A program made the translations under genes and the position numbers. The notes beneath the pieces are model-generated. The model saw nothing but the letters and a program-made list of their open reading frames with translations. It had not been told where the DNA came from and ran no database searches. From Leadbetterella sp. (lineage in GTDB: Bacteria; Bacteroidota; Bacteroidia; Cytophagales; Spirosomataceae), in assembly GCA_021740125.1 (NCBI GenBank), contig JAIPAJ010000005.1, positions 1 to 47,837 on the forward strand: a stretch of DNA of 47,837 bases. Reading direction: 5' to 3'. This document shows, in pieces, positions 37,960-47,303 of the stretch (positions are counted from its first letter, which is position 1; each line of letters starts with the position of its first letter).

Positions 37960-38520
37960 ATGAAAAGATTACTTAAAACATTAGGACTAGCAATTGGATT
38001 TGCACTTGTAGGAACCTCAACTTTCGCTCAAAATGGAATTGTTACAGTTGGTGGCGAGGCCATGTATCCAAAGAAAAACATCGTTGAAAACGCATTGAAT
38101 TCTAAAGATCACACTACGCTAGTGGCGGCAGTAAAAGCAGCTGGATTGGTGGATGCGTTGATGGGAGCGGGTCCGTTTACAGTTTTTGCACCAGTTAACT
38201 CGGCTTTTGACAAGCTACCAGCAGGAACAGTAGAAACCCTGCTAAAGCCAGAAAACAAAAGTACTTTGGCAAAGGTTTTAACATATCATGTAGTAGCAGG
38301 TAAGTTTGATGCCAAAGAGTTGATGAAATTAATCGAAAAAGGCAAGGGAATGACCAAGTTGAAGACACTTTCTGGCGGTACATTGATAGCCAAAATGAAC
38401 GGAGACATGAACATTTCTATTACCGATGAAAAAGGTGGTGTAGCAAACATTGCTATCTATAACGTGTATCAGTCCAATGGCGTGATACATACCTTAGACA
38501 CGGTATTGTTACCGATGTAG
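37960..38520 (+). CDS. Secreted fasciclin-domain protein
   Basis: 186 aa; signal peptide; AGPFTVFAPVNSAFDKLPAGTVETLLKPENKSTLAKVLTYHVVAGK, NGVIHTLDTVLLP. Confidence 0.96.
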   Translation: MKRLLKTLGLAIGFALVGTSTFAQNGIVTVGGEAMYPKKNIVENALNSKDHTTLVAAVKAAGLVDALMGAGPFTVFAPVNSAFDKLPAGTVETLLKPENKSTLAKVLTYHVVAGKFDAKELMKLIEKGKGMTKLKTLSGGTLIAKMNGDMNISITDEKGGVANIAIYNVYQSNGVIHTLDTVLLPM

Positions 38521-38560
38521 TATTTGCTTTTTTGCACAAATTAATGAAAATTAAAAGCTG

Positions 38561-38607
38561 AGCCCCTTAAAGTCCCTCTCATTTGGAGAGGGATTTAGGG
38601 TGAGGCT
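38561..38607. repeat. Palindromic intergenic repeat-like element (agccccttaaagtccctctc-atttg-gagagggatttagggtgaggct)
   Basis: Perfect inner 8-bp stem tccctctc/gagaggga plus imperfect outer arms. Confidence 0.75.
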
Positions 38608-38699
38608 AAAAAAGTCCTCAATATCAAAGTATTCCTCCAATATGTATTTTGGTATTGAAATTTGAATTATTTTTAAAAAACCTCTAAACAAATTTTATT

Positions 38700-39233
38700 T
38701 TGACAACGCAAATCTCAGAAGAAGAATTGGTGAGGTCGCTCAAACAAAATAGCCAGAAGGCCTTTGAATATTTGTATGATAATTACTCGGGAAGTTTAAT
38801 GGGAGTTATCACCAAAATAATCAAAGACACTGAAAAATCAGAAGATATCCTGCAAGATGCGTTCTTGAAAATCTGGCGAAAAATCGGCGACTATGACCCA
38901 TCAAAAGGAAGACTGTTTACCTGGATGGTAAATATAGCCCGCAACACAGCCATTGATCAGTTCAGGAAGGACAAAAACATTTGGCTTGAAGACATTGACG
39001 AATCTATCGGAGCAGTTGACAAAAAGGCTAGTTTTCAGCCAGAAATGTCTCTATTCGATATAAAAGGACTTACAGATAAACTAAAGACAGACAGGAAAGT
39101 GTTGATAGATATGGTTTATTTTCAAGGTTATACACAGGAAGAGGCGGCGGATATTTTACAAATACCGCTCGGAACGGCCAAATCAAGGATAAGAACAGCT
39201 CTTCAGGACCTAAAAACGATTTTTAAGATATGA
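38700..39233 (+). CDS. ECF-type sigma factor (SigK-like), TTG start
   Basis: 177 aa; DILQDAFLKIWRKIGDYDPSKGRLFTWMVNIARNTAIDQFRK, YFQGYTQEEAADILQIPLGTAKSRIRTALQDL. Confidence 0.93.
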   Translation: MTTQISEEELVRSLKQNSQKAFEYLYDNYSGSLMGVITKIIKDTEKSEDILQDAFLKIWRKIGDYDPSKGRLFTWMVNIARNTAIDQFRKDKNIWLEDIDESIGAVDKKASFQPEMSLFDIKGLTDKLKTDRKVLIDMVYFQGYTQEEAADILQIPLGTAKSRIRTALQDLKTIFKI

Positions 39234-40027
39234 ATACCAGCGAATATATAGCATCCGGTATATTAGAAGCATACGTGCTTGGCTCGGTTACACCCCAGGA
39301 GAAACAAGAAGTGGAGTGTTTATCGAAAATATACCCAGAGATAAAAACAGAACTAACGGCGATAGAGGAAACGATGGAAACTTATGCTAAGATGCACGAA
39401 GTGAAGCCATCTATACAGCTTAAATCCAAGATCTTTGCTCAAATGAATTTCGATGAAGTAGTTAAAGAAAGCAACAATTTTTTGGAAAACATTAAGGAGG
39501 AAATTGTTGAAAGAGAAGTGAAAGTGATACCGATGTGGTCTAAAATAGCAGTTGCTGCATCAGTAGTTTTCTGTTTATTGTTTGGTTGGAGCTACCAAAA
39601 CTCACAGAAAATTTCCAGCGAGTTGGCTAATATGAAAGCTAAAATGGATACTGAAATGACCCTCAAATCTCAATCAGAAGGCATGTTGGCTTTGTATAAA
39701 GACTCCAAAAATATACCTATGGAGCTAAAGGGTGTAGAAAAATCGCCCAATAGCAAAGTGATGGCATTTTGGAACAAAGAAACAGAAGAAATGAAACTCA
39801 TGGTTGAGAATCTCCCAACTGCACCAAAAGGTAAACAATACCAAGTATGGGGAATTGTAGATGGTAAACCTGTGGATATGGGTATGATAGATTTAGATTT
39901 TGAAAACAAAATATTGGCCATGAAAGTACCCAAAGGCAATATAGCAGCGTTTGCGATAACGCTCGAAAAACAAGGGGGAAGTCCTACTCCTACATTAGAG
40001 GAAATGTATGTGATTGGGAACGTTTAG
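39230..40027 (+). CDS. Anti-sigma factor, RskA-type C-terminal domain
   Basis: 265 aa; one TM; GKQYQVWGIVDGKPVDMGMIDLD, AAFAITLEKQGGSPTPT; ATGA overlap with sigma gene. Confidence 0.92.
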   Translation: MNTSEYIASGILEAYVLGSVTPQEKQEVECLSKIYPEIKTELTAIEETMETYAKMHEVKPSIQLKSKIFAQMNFDEVVKESNNFLENIKEEIVEREVKVIPMWSKIAVAASVVFCLLFGWSYQNSQKISSELANMKAKMDTEMTLKSQSEGMLALYKDSKNIPMELKGVEKSPNSKVMAFWNKETEEMKLMVENLPTAPKGKQYQVWGIVDGKPVDMGMIDLDFENKILAMKVPKGNIAAFAITLEKQGGSPTPTLEEMYVIGNV

Positions 40028-40048
40028 AGGTAAAGTGTGAGAGCCCTT

Positions 40049-40079
40049 AACACCATTGTCGGCGGACAATGGTGTTTTT
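40049..40079 (+). terminator. Intrinsic terminator downstream of the anti-sigma gene
   Basis: aacaccattgtc-ggcg-gacaatggtgtt perfect 12-bp stem plus T-run. Confidence 0.92.
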
Positions 40080-40187
40080 CTGCATATTCAGTTTGCCTTT
40101 TAACGTTTCAATTTCACTGTTTATATAATATTTTTTGGAGGTCGAGGAAATTTGTCATTGTTTTGTCAAAATTAAAATTTTGAATAA

Positions 40188-40886
40188 ATGAAAAACCTAG
40201 TTTTGCCTTTTCTTTTGGTCTTTTCGATAGCTACTAAAGCTCAAGAAACTACACCGAAAATGGTTATTGATAAATATTTACAATCTATTGGTGGAAAGGA
40301 TGCAATTGATGGAATCAAAGACTTTTCCATGGATTTGACTGCTGAAGTTCAAGGACAAGCCATGAGTATGGTGGTGAGAAAGAAAATGCCAAATAAGTTT
40401 TTGACAATTGTGAAAGTCGACGGAATGGGAGAAGTAAACAATACGGTTTTTGACGGCGTTAAGGGCAAAATGACACAAATGGGTCAAGATCAAATCATTG
40501 AGGGAGACGGAGCTAAGGCTTTGGAGGCACAATCCAATATTATTGGAGAGGTGGTTTACCTCACTGATTTGGGTAAATTGTCTTATTTAGGGAAAGAAAA
40601 TATAGATGGAATTGAATGTCACAAATTGAAAATTTTAAATGCTGCGGGAGAAGCTGAGGAATTTTATGAAGTGATTTCTGGCTACAAAAAACGTCAAATA
40701 AATGAGGTGGAATCTCCGATGGGAAAAATGAAAATTACAATTGATTATTCTGATTATAAGCAAGTTGGAACTGTTAAATTCCCACATTCATTGAAACAAG
40801 ACATGGGTATGATGGCATTTGAATTGAAAGCCACTGATATCAAAGTGAATTCTGGTTTGGAGGATGTTTTGTTTGAAGTAAAATAA
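40188..40886 (+). CDS. Hypothetical periplasmic LolA-like protein
   Basis: 232 aa; signal peptide; MVIDKYLQSIGGKDAIDGIKDFSMDLTAEVQGQAMSMVVRKKMPNKF. Confidence 0.75.
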   Translation: MKNLVLPFLLVFSIATKAQETTPKMVIDKYLQSIGGKDAIDGIKDFSMDLTAEVQGQAMSMVVRKKMPNKFLTIVKVDGMGEVNNTVFDGVKGKMTQMGQDQIIEGDGAKALEAQSNIIGEVVYLTDLGKLSYLGKENIDGIECHKLKILNAAGEAEEFYEVISGYKKRQINEVESPMGKMKITIDYSDYKQVGTVKFPHSLKQDMGMMAFELKATDIKVNSGLEDVLFEVK

Positions 40887-40907
40887 ATAATAAAAAAGCA
40901 ATTATAG

Positions 40908-40937
40908 AAAAGCAGTCGTTTATGGCTGCTTTTTTTG
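40908..40937 (+). terminator. Intrinsic terminator downstream of the LolA-like gene
   Basis: aaaagcag/ctgctttt stem followed by T-run. Confidence 0.7.
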
Positions 40938-40967
40938 TTGTAAATTGCTCAACAAATCATCAAAAAT

Positions 40968-41963
40968 ATGAAAGCCATCTTATTAAAAGGGCCCAACGAT
41001 TGGGAATTAGCAGAGATACCTATACCAGTGCCCGCTAAAGGCGAAGTATTGGTCAAAATGGCCTTTGCTCCAATAAATCCGTCTGATTTGGCATTTTTGA
41101 CGGGCAATTATGGTTTAAAAAAGCCTTTTCCAGTAGTGCCTGGTTTGGAAGGAAGCGGGGTCGTGGTGGAATCTGGAGGAGGATTTATGGCGAATAGACT
41201 TTTGAACAAGAACGTAGCTTGCACCGCTCCTAACGCAGGAAATGGTACTTGGGCAGAATATATGCTTACCGATGCCAACAAATGTATGGATTTGAGCAAA
41301 AAAGTAAGTTTGGAGCAGGGTTCTATGCTATTTGTAAATCCTCTAACGGCACTATCTTTTTCTAAAAAGGCTAAGAAAATGAACGCAGACCTCATTGTGT
41401 TTTCCGCAGCTGGAAGTGCTTTGGGACAAATGGTTACACATTTTGCAAAAGAAATAGAAATCCCTGTTTTTGGCATAATAAGAAAAGAAAATCTCAAAGA
41501 AGAAACTTTGAAAAAGGGTTTTTCTAATATTTTTTGCACTGAAAATGCAGAATTTCTAAAAGAACTAAATGCCGCGGCGAAACCATTCAAAAAAGTAATA
41601 TTTTTCGATGCTGTTGGTGGAGGCCCTGTTCCTTATCAAATATTAAATGCACTGCCAGACAATACCAGAATGGTGATTTACGGTAGACTTGATCAAAATC
41701 CCAGTGATTTTTCCCCACAAAATATCTTGTTTAAACAAAACACAGTTGAAGGCTATTGGCTGAGTAAAGAAGCTCAGAAAAAGTCCATCGTGGAGGTAAT
41801 ATTGGACGTTCGAAGAATTCAAAAAATGCTCTCAAAAGGCTTTGAAACTCAGATTCAGAAAAAAGTCAAATTGTCGGAATTACAATCTGGTTTAGAAACT
41901 TATATAAAAGGGATGTCTGCGGGCAAAGTTTTGATTGATTGTCACTTCGGCTTTGCTCATTGA
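40968..41963 (+). CDS. Zinc-type alcohol dehydrogenase-like / quinone oxidoreductase (MDR superfamily)
   Basis: 331 aa; PINPSDLAFLTGNYGLKKPFPVVPGLEGSGVVVESG, IVFSAAGSALGQMVTHFAKE. Confidence 0.9.
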   Translation: MKAILLKGPNDWELAEIPIPVPAKGEVLVKMAFAPINPSDLAFLTGNYGLKKPFPVVPGLEGSGVVVESGGGFMANRLLNKNVACTAPNAGNGTWAEYMLTDANKCMDLSKKVSLEQGSMLFVNPLTALSFSKKAKKMNADLIVFSAAGSALGQMVTHFAKEIEIPVFGIIRKENLKEETLKKGFSNIFCTENAEFLKELNAAAKPFKKVIFFDAVGGGPVPYQILNALPDNTRMVIYGRLDQNPSDFSPQNILFKQNTVEGYWLSKEAQKKSIVEVILDVRRIQKMLSKGFETQIQKKVKLSELQSGLETYIKGMSAGKVLIDCHFGFAH

Positions 41964-42140
41964 CCCGAGTTGTATTCTCGTTCTTATTGAATTACTTCCC
42001 TGAGCTTGTCGAAGGGGCGATTGTTGTTTTCATTAGAATTTGAGTAGCTAATTGTGCCGTTGCTTCTACAAGTTTAGCCTGAGAGCGGTTGTCTCTGAGC
42101 GAATCTAAAGTGTGGTCACTGAGCGGAGCTGAAGTGAGCC
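41941..42140. repeat. Cluster of degenerate REP-like units (CTGAGC-N-TCGAAG type)
   Basis: Reverse-oriented copy 41941-41965; forward copies 41998-42016, 42093-42110, 42114-42140. Confidence 0.7.
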
Positions 42141-43495
42141 CACTTATTCATGGCCAAAACCATTAAGGCCGTAGTGTAAGCCTCTGATTTAAAGTGTAAT
42201 ACATTTCTCACCACTGTTCCGCCTGAAAAAAAGACGCCACCATTCCATGACCCGTCTTCATTTTGGTGTTTTAACAAATAGCTCATCGTTAGGTCAATTC
42301 GGTCTTTGGGCACATTATAGCCAAGTTCTTTGAGGTTTAGTAGGCTCGTTAGACCATAAACGGTCGATTGAAGAATATCTTTTTTATTTACTTTTCTACG
42401 GCTTTCAAAGTGTCCGTCAGAGAATTGAGTTTTTAGCAAATGTGATAAAATAGCTTGTCGGTTAGCATTTATGGCAGTTTTTGCAGCCAGCATGCTTCGG
42501 CTCACGGCGTAATGAAAATGGTATTTGTTTGGATAGTACATGCCCGCTCTGCTCCAGCGACCACGATTTATTTGGTAATTGATCAGTTTTTCTGCTCCAG
42601 TTTTACCTTTTGATTTTTCTATTTGATTTGTAGAACCCAAGTATGTCAGAATATTTGCATTTACTACGGCGTCGATATCATTTGCTCCCCAAGGAATATA
42701 AGGAATGAATGGTCTAGGGTTAGCACAACTACTGGGCAAATAAAACACCAAATTGTGCATGGCAGCTTTGAAAAAACTCCAGCGTTTAAATTCTCGCTCC
42801 TTTCCCTGCCACGTCAAAAAAGCATTGGTTTCTCTGGGTATTTTTACCAAGAAATTGTGCCAATGGTAGGCTTTTCTATTACTATCCAAATATTTATCAA
42901 AAGCTGCATAACTCACATTTTGACCATTATTTTCTCCGAATATTTTTGAATAATAATATAGAGACAAATTACCCATGGAGGTGTCGTCATTGTCAAAAGC
43001 TACGTTGGCTGCGTTGTTTATAAACCTAGTTGTGAGTTTATAGTGCGTCGGTCTTCTCACCAAAAGGCCTTCTGGATTATTGGTTTTTCTGGATAAATCT
43101 CTGTTAGGGGGAAGTAATTTCCAGAAATTAAAAAGCGAATCTTTTTTATAGGTAAGTAGCTCAGGATAAGCATTTTTTAGCATGTTTTTTATTTGTAGCT
43201 GTGAAGTATCCTGTATATATGCCTCAGCCAAAGCATTGAATACGCCTGTCATATTAAAGCAGTTCGAATCTCGATATTTTTCTGATTTCCCGAGTAACAC
43301 AAAAGCGTTGGTCATGTGCACGTAGGCGGGCCATTCGCCAGCAAATGTTTTATTTTTAGTCGAGGTTTTTATTTGAGAATTTTCAAGATAGTTGAGAGCT
43401 TTCTGTTTCTGAAGATCTATTTTTTTTAAAGAAATTTCTTGCCCAAATGTCCTCAAGCCAAGAAAACTCAGAATTATTAATAGAACTCCTCTCAT
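42116..43495 (-). CDS. Secreted alpha/alpha-toroid (prenyltransferase/squalene-cyclase-like repeat) protein
   Basis: 459 aa; signal peptide; YLLKHQNEDGSWNGGVFFSG and LLKTQFSDGHFESRR repeats. Confidence 0.65.
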   Translation of the reverse strand: MRGVLLIILSFLGLRTFGQEISLKKIDLQKQKALNYLENSQIKTSTKNKTFAGEWPAYVHMTNAFVLLGKSEKYRDSNCFNMTGVFNALAEAYIQDTSQLQIKNMLKNAYPELLTYKKDSLFNFWKLLPPNRDLSRKTNNPEGLLVRRPTHYKLTTRFINNAANVAFDNDDTSMGNLSLYYYSKIFGENNGQNVSYAAFDKYLDSNRKAYHWHNFLVKIPRETNAFLTWQGKEREFKRWSFFKAAMHNLVFYLPSSCANPRPFIPYIPWGANDIDAVVNANILTYLGSTNQIEKSKGKTGAEKLINYQINRGRWSRAGMYYPNKYHFHYAVSRSMLAAKTAINANRQAILSHLLKTQFSDGHFESRRKVNKKDILQSTVYGLTSLLNLKELGYNVPKDRIDLTMSYLLKHQNEDGSWNGGVFFSGGTVVRNVLHFKSEAYTTALMVLAMNKWAHFSSAQ

Positions 43496-43498
43496 AGC

Positions 43499-44983
43499 TT
43501 ATTGAAGAACGTCAGCAATCTTGCGGTCGTTGGCCAATCTTGGCACCTTGTTTTGGCCACCGAGTTTCCCTATCGAACGCATATAGTCTATGAAAGCATT
43601 GGTTTTCAGCGGCTTAATTTTCAAAGGACGTAGGATGTTTCCAACAATCAAATCCTGATAGTACACATTGAGCTCTACCATTTTTTGGTCCAAATCTCTC
43701 GCAAATTGTTCAGGATTGTGTGGAGGACGTGCAAATTCTACTAACCATTCGTGATAGGGGAGGCCTTCAGCAGGTGCTACCATAGGAGCGACAGTAAACT
43801 CTACAATTTCTACCTCTTGGTGGATGCCGCAGGCGTGTTTCATGGCTTTTTCTACTTCTTCGCCTATTACATGTTCGCCAAATGCCGAAATAAAATGCTT
43901 GATTCTTCCTGAAACTACTATTCGGTGAGGATTAAGGGATACAAATTTTACTGTATCGCCAATCGAATAACCCCAAAGACCTGCGTTGCTGTTGATGACC
44001 AATGCGTAATTTTTGTTTAATTCTACCTGACCAATGTGTAGTCTGGTAGGGTTTTCTTCAAAATATTCGTCGGCAGGTATAAACTCGAAGAAAATGCCTG
44101 TATCGAGCAACAGCAACATACCTGGTTCTTTTTGAGAATCTTGGTAAGCAATGAATCCCTCTGAGGCCGGATAAAGCTCTATTGAGTCTATTTTTTTGCC
44201 AATAGATTCAAACAATTTGGCCTTGTAAGGTTCAAAATTTACTCCGCCATATATAAATAGCTCAAAATTAGGGAAAACGTCTTTGATTTTTTTGCCAGTT
44301 CGTTCTTCTATTCTGTCAAAATACATTTGCACCCAAGGCGGAATCCCTGAAATCAAGCCCATGGGCTGGTCGATGGTTTCGTCAATTATTTTATCGAGTT
44401 TGGTCTCCCAGTCGTCTATGCAGTTGGTCTCGTAACTTGGCATTTGGTTGGTTCTCAAATACCCCGGCACGTGGTGATTGGAAATGCCTGAAAGTCGACC
44501 AGTGAAAATACCGGCTTTTTGGTCCAATTCTGGACTTCCTGAAAGAAAAATGAGTTTTTTGTCCAAGAATTGAGCTTTGCCAGTTTCATGCACATAAGCC
44601 AAAATGGCGTTTTTGGCAGAATTGATATGGTTATGAATAGATTCTTTCGAAATCGGAATGTATTTTACGCCTGAGGTTGTACCTGAGGTTTTGGCCAAAT
44701 ATAGCGGTTTGTTTTTCCACAAAATATCTGGCTCACCTTTTACAACTCTTTCTATGTAAGGTTTTAGATCTTCGTAGTCTCTAATAGGTACATTTTTTTT
44801 GAAATCTTCATAAGTCTTTATCTTGCCAAAACTGTGGTCTTTACCGAAAGCCGTATTTTGGGCTTCGCTGACCAGTTTTTGCATCCAGTTGGTTTGCGTT
44901 TTTTCTGGATTTTCTAACCACTTTTTGGTTTGATATGCCGCAAAAGCAGCCAGAGGTTTACTAAAAAAAGACCGAATTCCCAT
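43499..44983 (-). CDS. GH3 auxin-responsive promoter family protein (acyl-adenylate/amido synthetase fold)
   Basis: 494 aa; YLAKTSGTTSGVKYIPISKESI, FELFIYGGVNFEPYKAKL, LYPASEGFIAYQ, INSNAGLWGYSIGDTVKF. Confidence 0.9.
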   Translation of the reverse strand: MGIRSFFSKPLAAFAAYQTKKWLENPEKTQTNWMQKLVSEAQNTAFGKDHSFGKIKTYEDFKKNVPIRDYEDLKPYIERVVKGEPDILWKNKPLYLAKTSGTTSGVKYIPISKESIHNHINSAKNAILAYVHETGKAQFLDKKLIFLSGSPELDQKAGIFTGRLSGISNHHVPGYLRTNQMPSYETNCIDDWETKLDKIIDETIDQPMGLISGIPPWVQMYFDRIEERTGKKIKDVFPNFELFIYGGVNFEPYKAKLFESIGKKIDSIELYPASEGFIAYQDSQKEPGMLLLLDTGIFFEFIPADEYFEENPTRLHIGQVELNKNYALVINSNAGLWGYSIGDTVKFVSLNPHRIVVSGRIKHFISAFGEHVIGEEVEKAMKHACGIHQEVEIVEFTVAPMVAPAEGLPYHEWLVEFARPPHNPEQFARDLDQKMVELNVYYQDLIVGNILRPLKIKPLKTNAFIDYMRSIGKLGGQNKVPRLANDRKIADVLQ

Positions 44984-45280
44984 AGATAGTTATTTGATAC
45001 AAAACTAAGTATTTTGAACTGAATTTTTCGGCTTTTATTGTCAAATTCTAATTAAGCGTATTAATATGCATGGATTGAAAACAGTATGAATTTGGTCATA
45101 TATTTTAAAATATTTATCCACAATAATTCTTCATTTTATGAAATTATTCTATTCAAAAATAAATTAAAGTTCTAAAAATCAATCAAATAGTTGATATTTT
45201 TTCATTTTTTATAAACAATGTATTTCATCATAGTATATTGTTGTTTTTAGAAATAGATTTACAAAAAAAATAGTATTCTC

Positions 45281-46870
45281 ATGACAGAAACATTTAATTT
45301 ACTCGAATACGGCATTAACCCTAAAGTAGTTATTAGGAATGCTGCTCCAGCACAATTGTATGCTTTAGCCATTAAGTATGAACCAGAAGCAGAGATTACC
45401 AGTTCTGGTGCATTGGCTCTAAAATCAGGCACCAAAACTGGCCGAAGCCCTAAAGACAAGCGAATTATTGAACGCCCTGAAAGCGTAAACGATATTTGGT
45501 GGGGTAATGTGAACATCAAAATGGAAGAACACGTTTTTGATATCAATAAACAAAGGGCCTTAGATTATTTTAATACCCGAACCAGAATTTATGTAGTGGA
45601 TGGTTTTGCAGGTTGGGATCCCAAATACCAGATAAAAGTACGTGTGATTTGTACGCGACCATACCATGCATTGTTTATGCACAATATGCTCATCAGACCT
45701 ACCCAGCAGCAGTTGGCCACATTTGGAAAACCTGATTATGTGATATATAATGGCGGAGAATTTCCAGCTAATACTTTTACCTCGCATATGAACTCCCGCA
45801 CAAGTGTCGATTTGTGTTTCGAGCGAAAAGAGTTTGTGATTCTTGGTACTGAATATGCTGGAGAAATGAAAAAAGGCGTGTTCACCGTCATGAATTATAT
45901 TATGCCCAAAAAAGGCATCATGAGCATGCACTGTTCGGCCAATATGGGAAGTGACAACGGCGACGTTTCGCTTTTCTTTGGCCTCAGTGGAACAGGTAAA
46001 ACTACGCTTTCGGCCGATCCTGATAGAAAATTGATTGGTGATGACGAACATTGTTGGTCTGACGATGGGGTGTTTAACATTGAGGGTGGTTGTTATGCCA
46101 AAGCCATTGACCTCTCTGCCGAAAAAGAGCCTGAGATTTTTAATGCAATTAGATTTGGGACTGTTTTAGAAAATGTTGTACTAGATCCTGTCACTTCCGA
46201 GGTAGATTATACCGATGCGAGCATTACGGAAAACACCCGTGCGGCATATCCGATTGAATACATTCCCAATGCTCAGATACCTTGTATTGGTGGACATCCG
46301 AATCATATAATATTCTTGACAGCAGATGCTTATGGTGTATTGCCTCCTGTGTCTAAACTTAGTCCTGAGCAGAGTATGTATCATTTTATTAGTGGTTACA
46401 CAGCCAAAGTTGCCGGTACTGAAATGGGCGTAACAGAGCCTCAAGCCACATTTTCGGCTTGTTTTGGAGCTGCATTTATGGTGTGGCATCCGAGCAAATA
46501 TGCTGAACTTTTGGCCGAAAAAATCAAAAAACACAATACCAAAGTTTGGTTGGTAAATACAGGCTGGATAGGCGGTGCTTATGGAGTAGGTAGCAGAATA
46601 AAGTTGAAATACACCAGAGCCATTATTCATGCTATACACAATGGAGCATTGGAAAATGTTGAAACTATGAAGGACGACCGATTTGGATTTGAAATACCGA
46701 CCTCTTGTCCAGAAGTACCTTCTGAATTGCTGATTCCATCTTATACTTGGGCTGATAAAGCTGCTTACGAAGCTCAAGCCATACATTTGGCGGGCTTATT
46801 TGTAGAAAACTTCAAAAAATTTGAAGAAGGCAGTTCGGAGGCAATTATTGCTGCTGGGCCGAAAGTTTGA
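45281..46870 (+). CDS. pckA: Phosphoenolpyruvate carboxykinase (ATP)
   Basis: 529 aa; [62 protein letters not shown]. Confidence 0.98.
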   Translation: MTETFNLLEYGINPKVVIRNAAPAQLYALAIKYEPEAEITSSGALALKSGTKTGRSPKDKRIIERPESVNDIWWGNVNIKMEEHVFDINKQRALDYFNTRTRIYVVDGFAGWDPKYQIKVRVICTRPYHALFMHNMLIRPTQQQLATFGKPDYVIYNGGEFPANTFTSHMNSRTSVDLCFERKEFVILGTEYAGEMKKGVFTVMNYIMPKKGIMSMHCSANMGSDNGDVSLFFGLSGTGKTTLSADPDRKLIGDDEHCWSDDGVFNIEGGCYAKAIDLSAEKEPEIFNAIRFGTVLENVVLDPVTSEVDYTDASITENTRAAYPIEYIPNAQIPCIGGHPNHIIFLTADAYGVLPPVSKLSPEQSMYHFISGYTAKVAGTEMGVTEPQATFSACFGAAFMVWHPSKYAELLAEKIKKHNTKVWLVNTGWIGGAYGVGSRIKLKYTRAIIHAIHNGALENVETMKDDRFGFEIPTSCPEVPSELLIPSYTWADKAAYEAQAIHLAGLFVENFKKFEEGSSEAIIAAGPKV

Positions 46871-46888
46871 TAAATTTTTTTTTGGAAG

Positions 46889-46926
46889 TGGCATGGAGTT
46901 TTATTCAACTTCATGCCATTTTTTTT
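46889..46926 (+). terminator. Intrinsic terminator downstream of pckA
   Basis: tggcatggagtt-ttattc-aacttcatgcca stem plus 8-T run. Confidence 0.85.
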
Positions 46927-46955
46927 GAAATAGTTTTAATTTTATATTTATGAAC

Positions 46956-47247
46956 TCATTTCTTTTCTTTCTCCAGCCAGATCAAAGCATTGATAATCAA
47001 ACGGTTTTGTATTTCGTTTAGAAACGGTAATGACAGTCCTTTGTTTATTTTGTTTCATATTCAATATCGTTTTATTCTTAGCTGCCACCTCATGAAACCA
47101 CCGATTGGCCTCATGCACAAAACTGATATGTGCCTAATCGTTTTTGGCTGTGTAAAAGGCTATCGCTTTGAAACTTATGGGTTTTTGAGCTTTAATTTCT
47201 ACGAAAATTGATATTAGTAATAAAAATTGAAAAATTCTTTATTTCAA
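46956..47247 (-). pseudogene. Degraded ThuA-like-domain secreted protein remnant (N- and C-terminal pieces, internal deletion)
   Basis: Minus-strand reading gives RIFQFLLLISIFVEIKAQKPISFKAIAFYTAKND*AHISFVHEANRWFHEVAAKNK, then in another frame NKGLSLPFLNEIQNRLIINALIWLEKEKK*. Confidence 0.7.
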
Positions 47248-47303
47248 TTGATGTATTTTAGATTTAAGTATTCATTTATTTAAATTGGTTTTTCTCTCCA
47301 CTC

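Noticed and set aside
41108-41590. 160-aa antisense ORF within the MDR dehydrogenase gene
   Set aside because: Mirror of a well-supported gene; no independent motif
41998-42140. Possible CRISPR array from repeated CTGAGC units
   Set aside because: Units are degenerate, irregularly spaced and in mixed orientation; they fit REP-like elements better
45560-46786. Antisense ORFs inside pckA (45560..46051, 45895..46080, 46181..46786)
   Set aside because: They overlap a clear, full-length pckA; low-quality Cys/Ile/Ser-rich translations typical of antisense frames
46990-47211. Plus-strand ORF of 73 aa downstream of pckA
   Set aside because: It is antisense to a recognisable ThuA-like remnant on the minus strand; no plausible protein features
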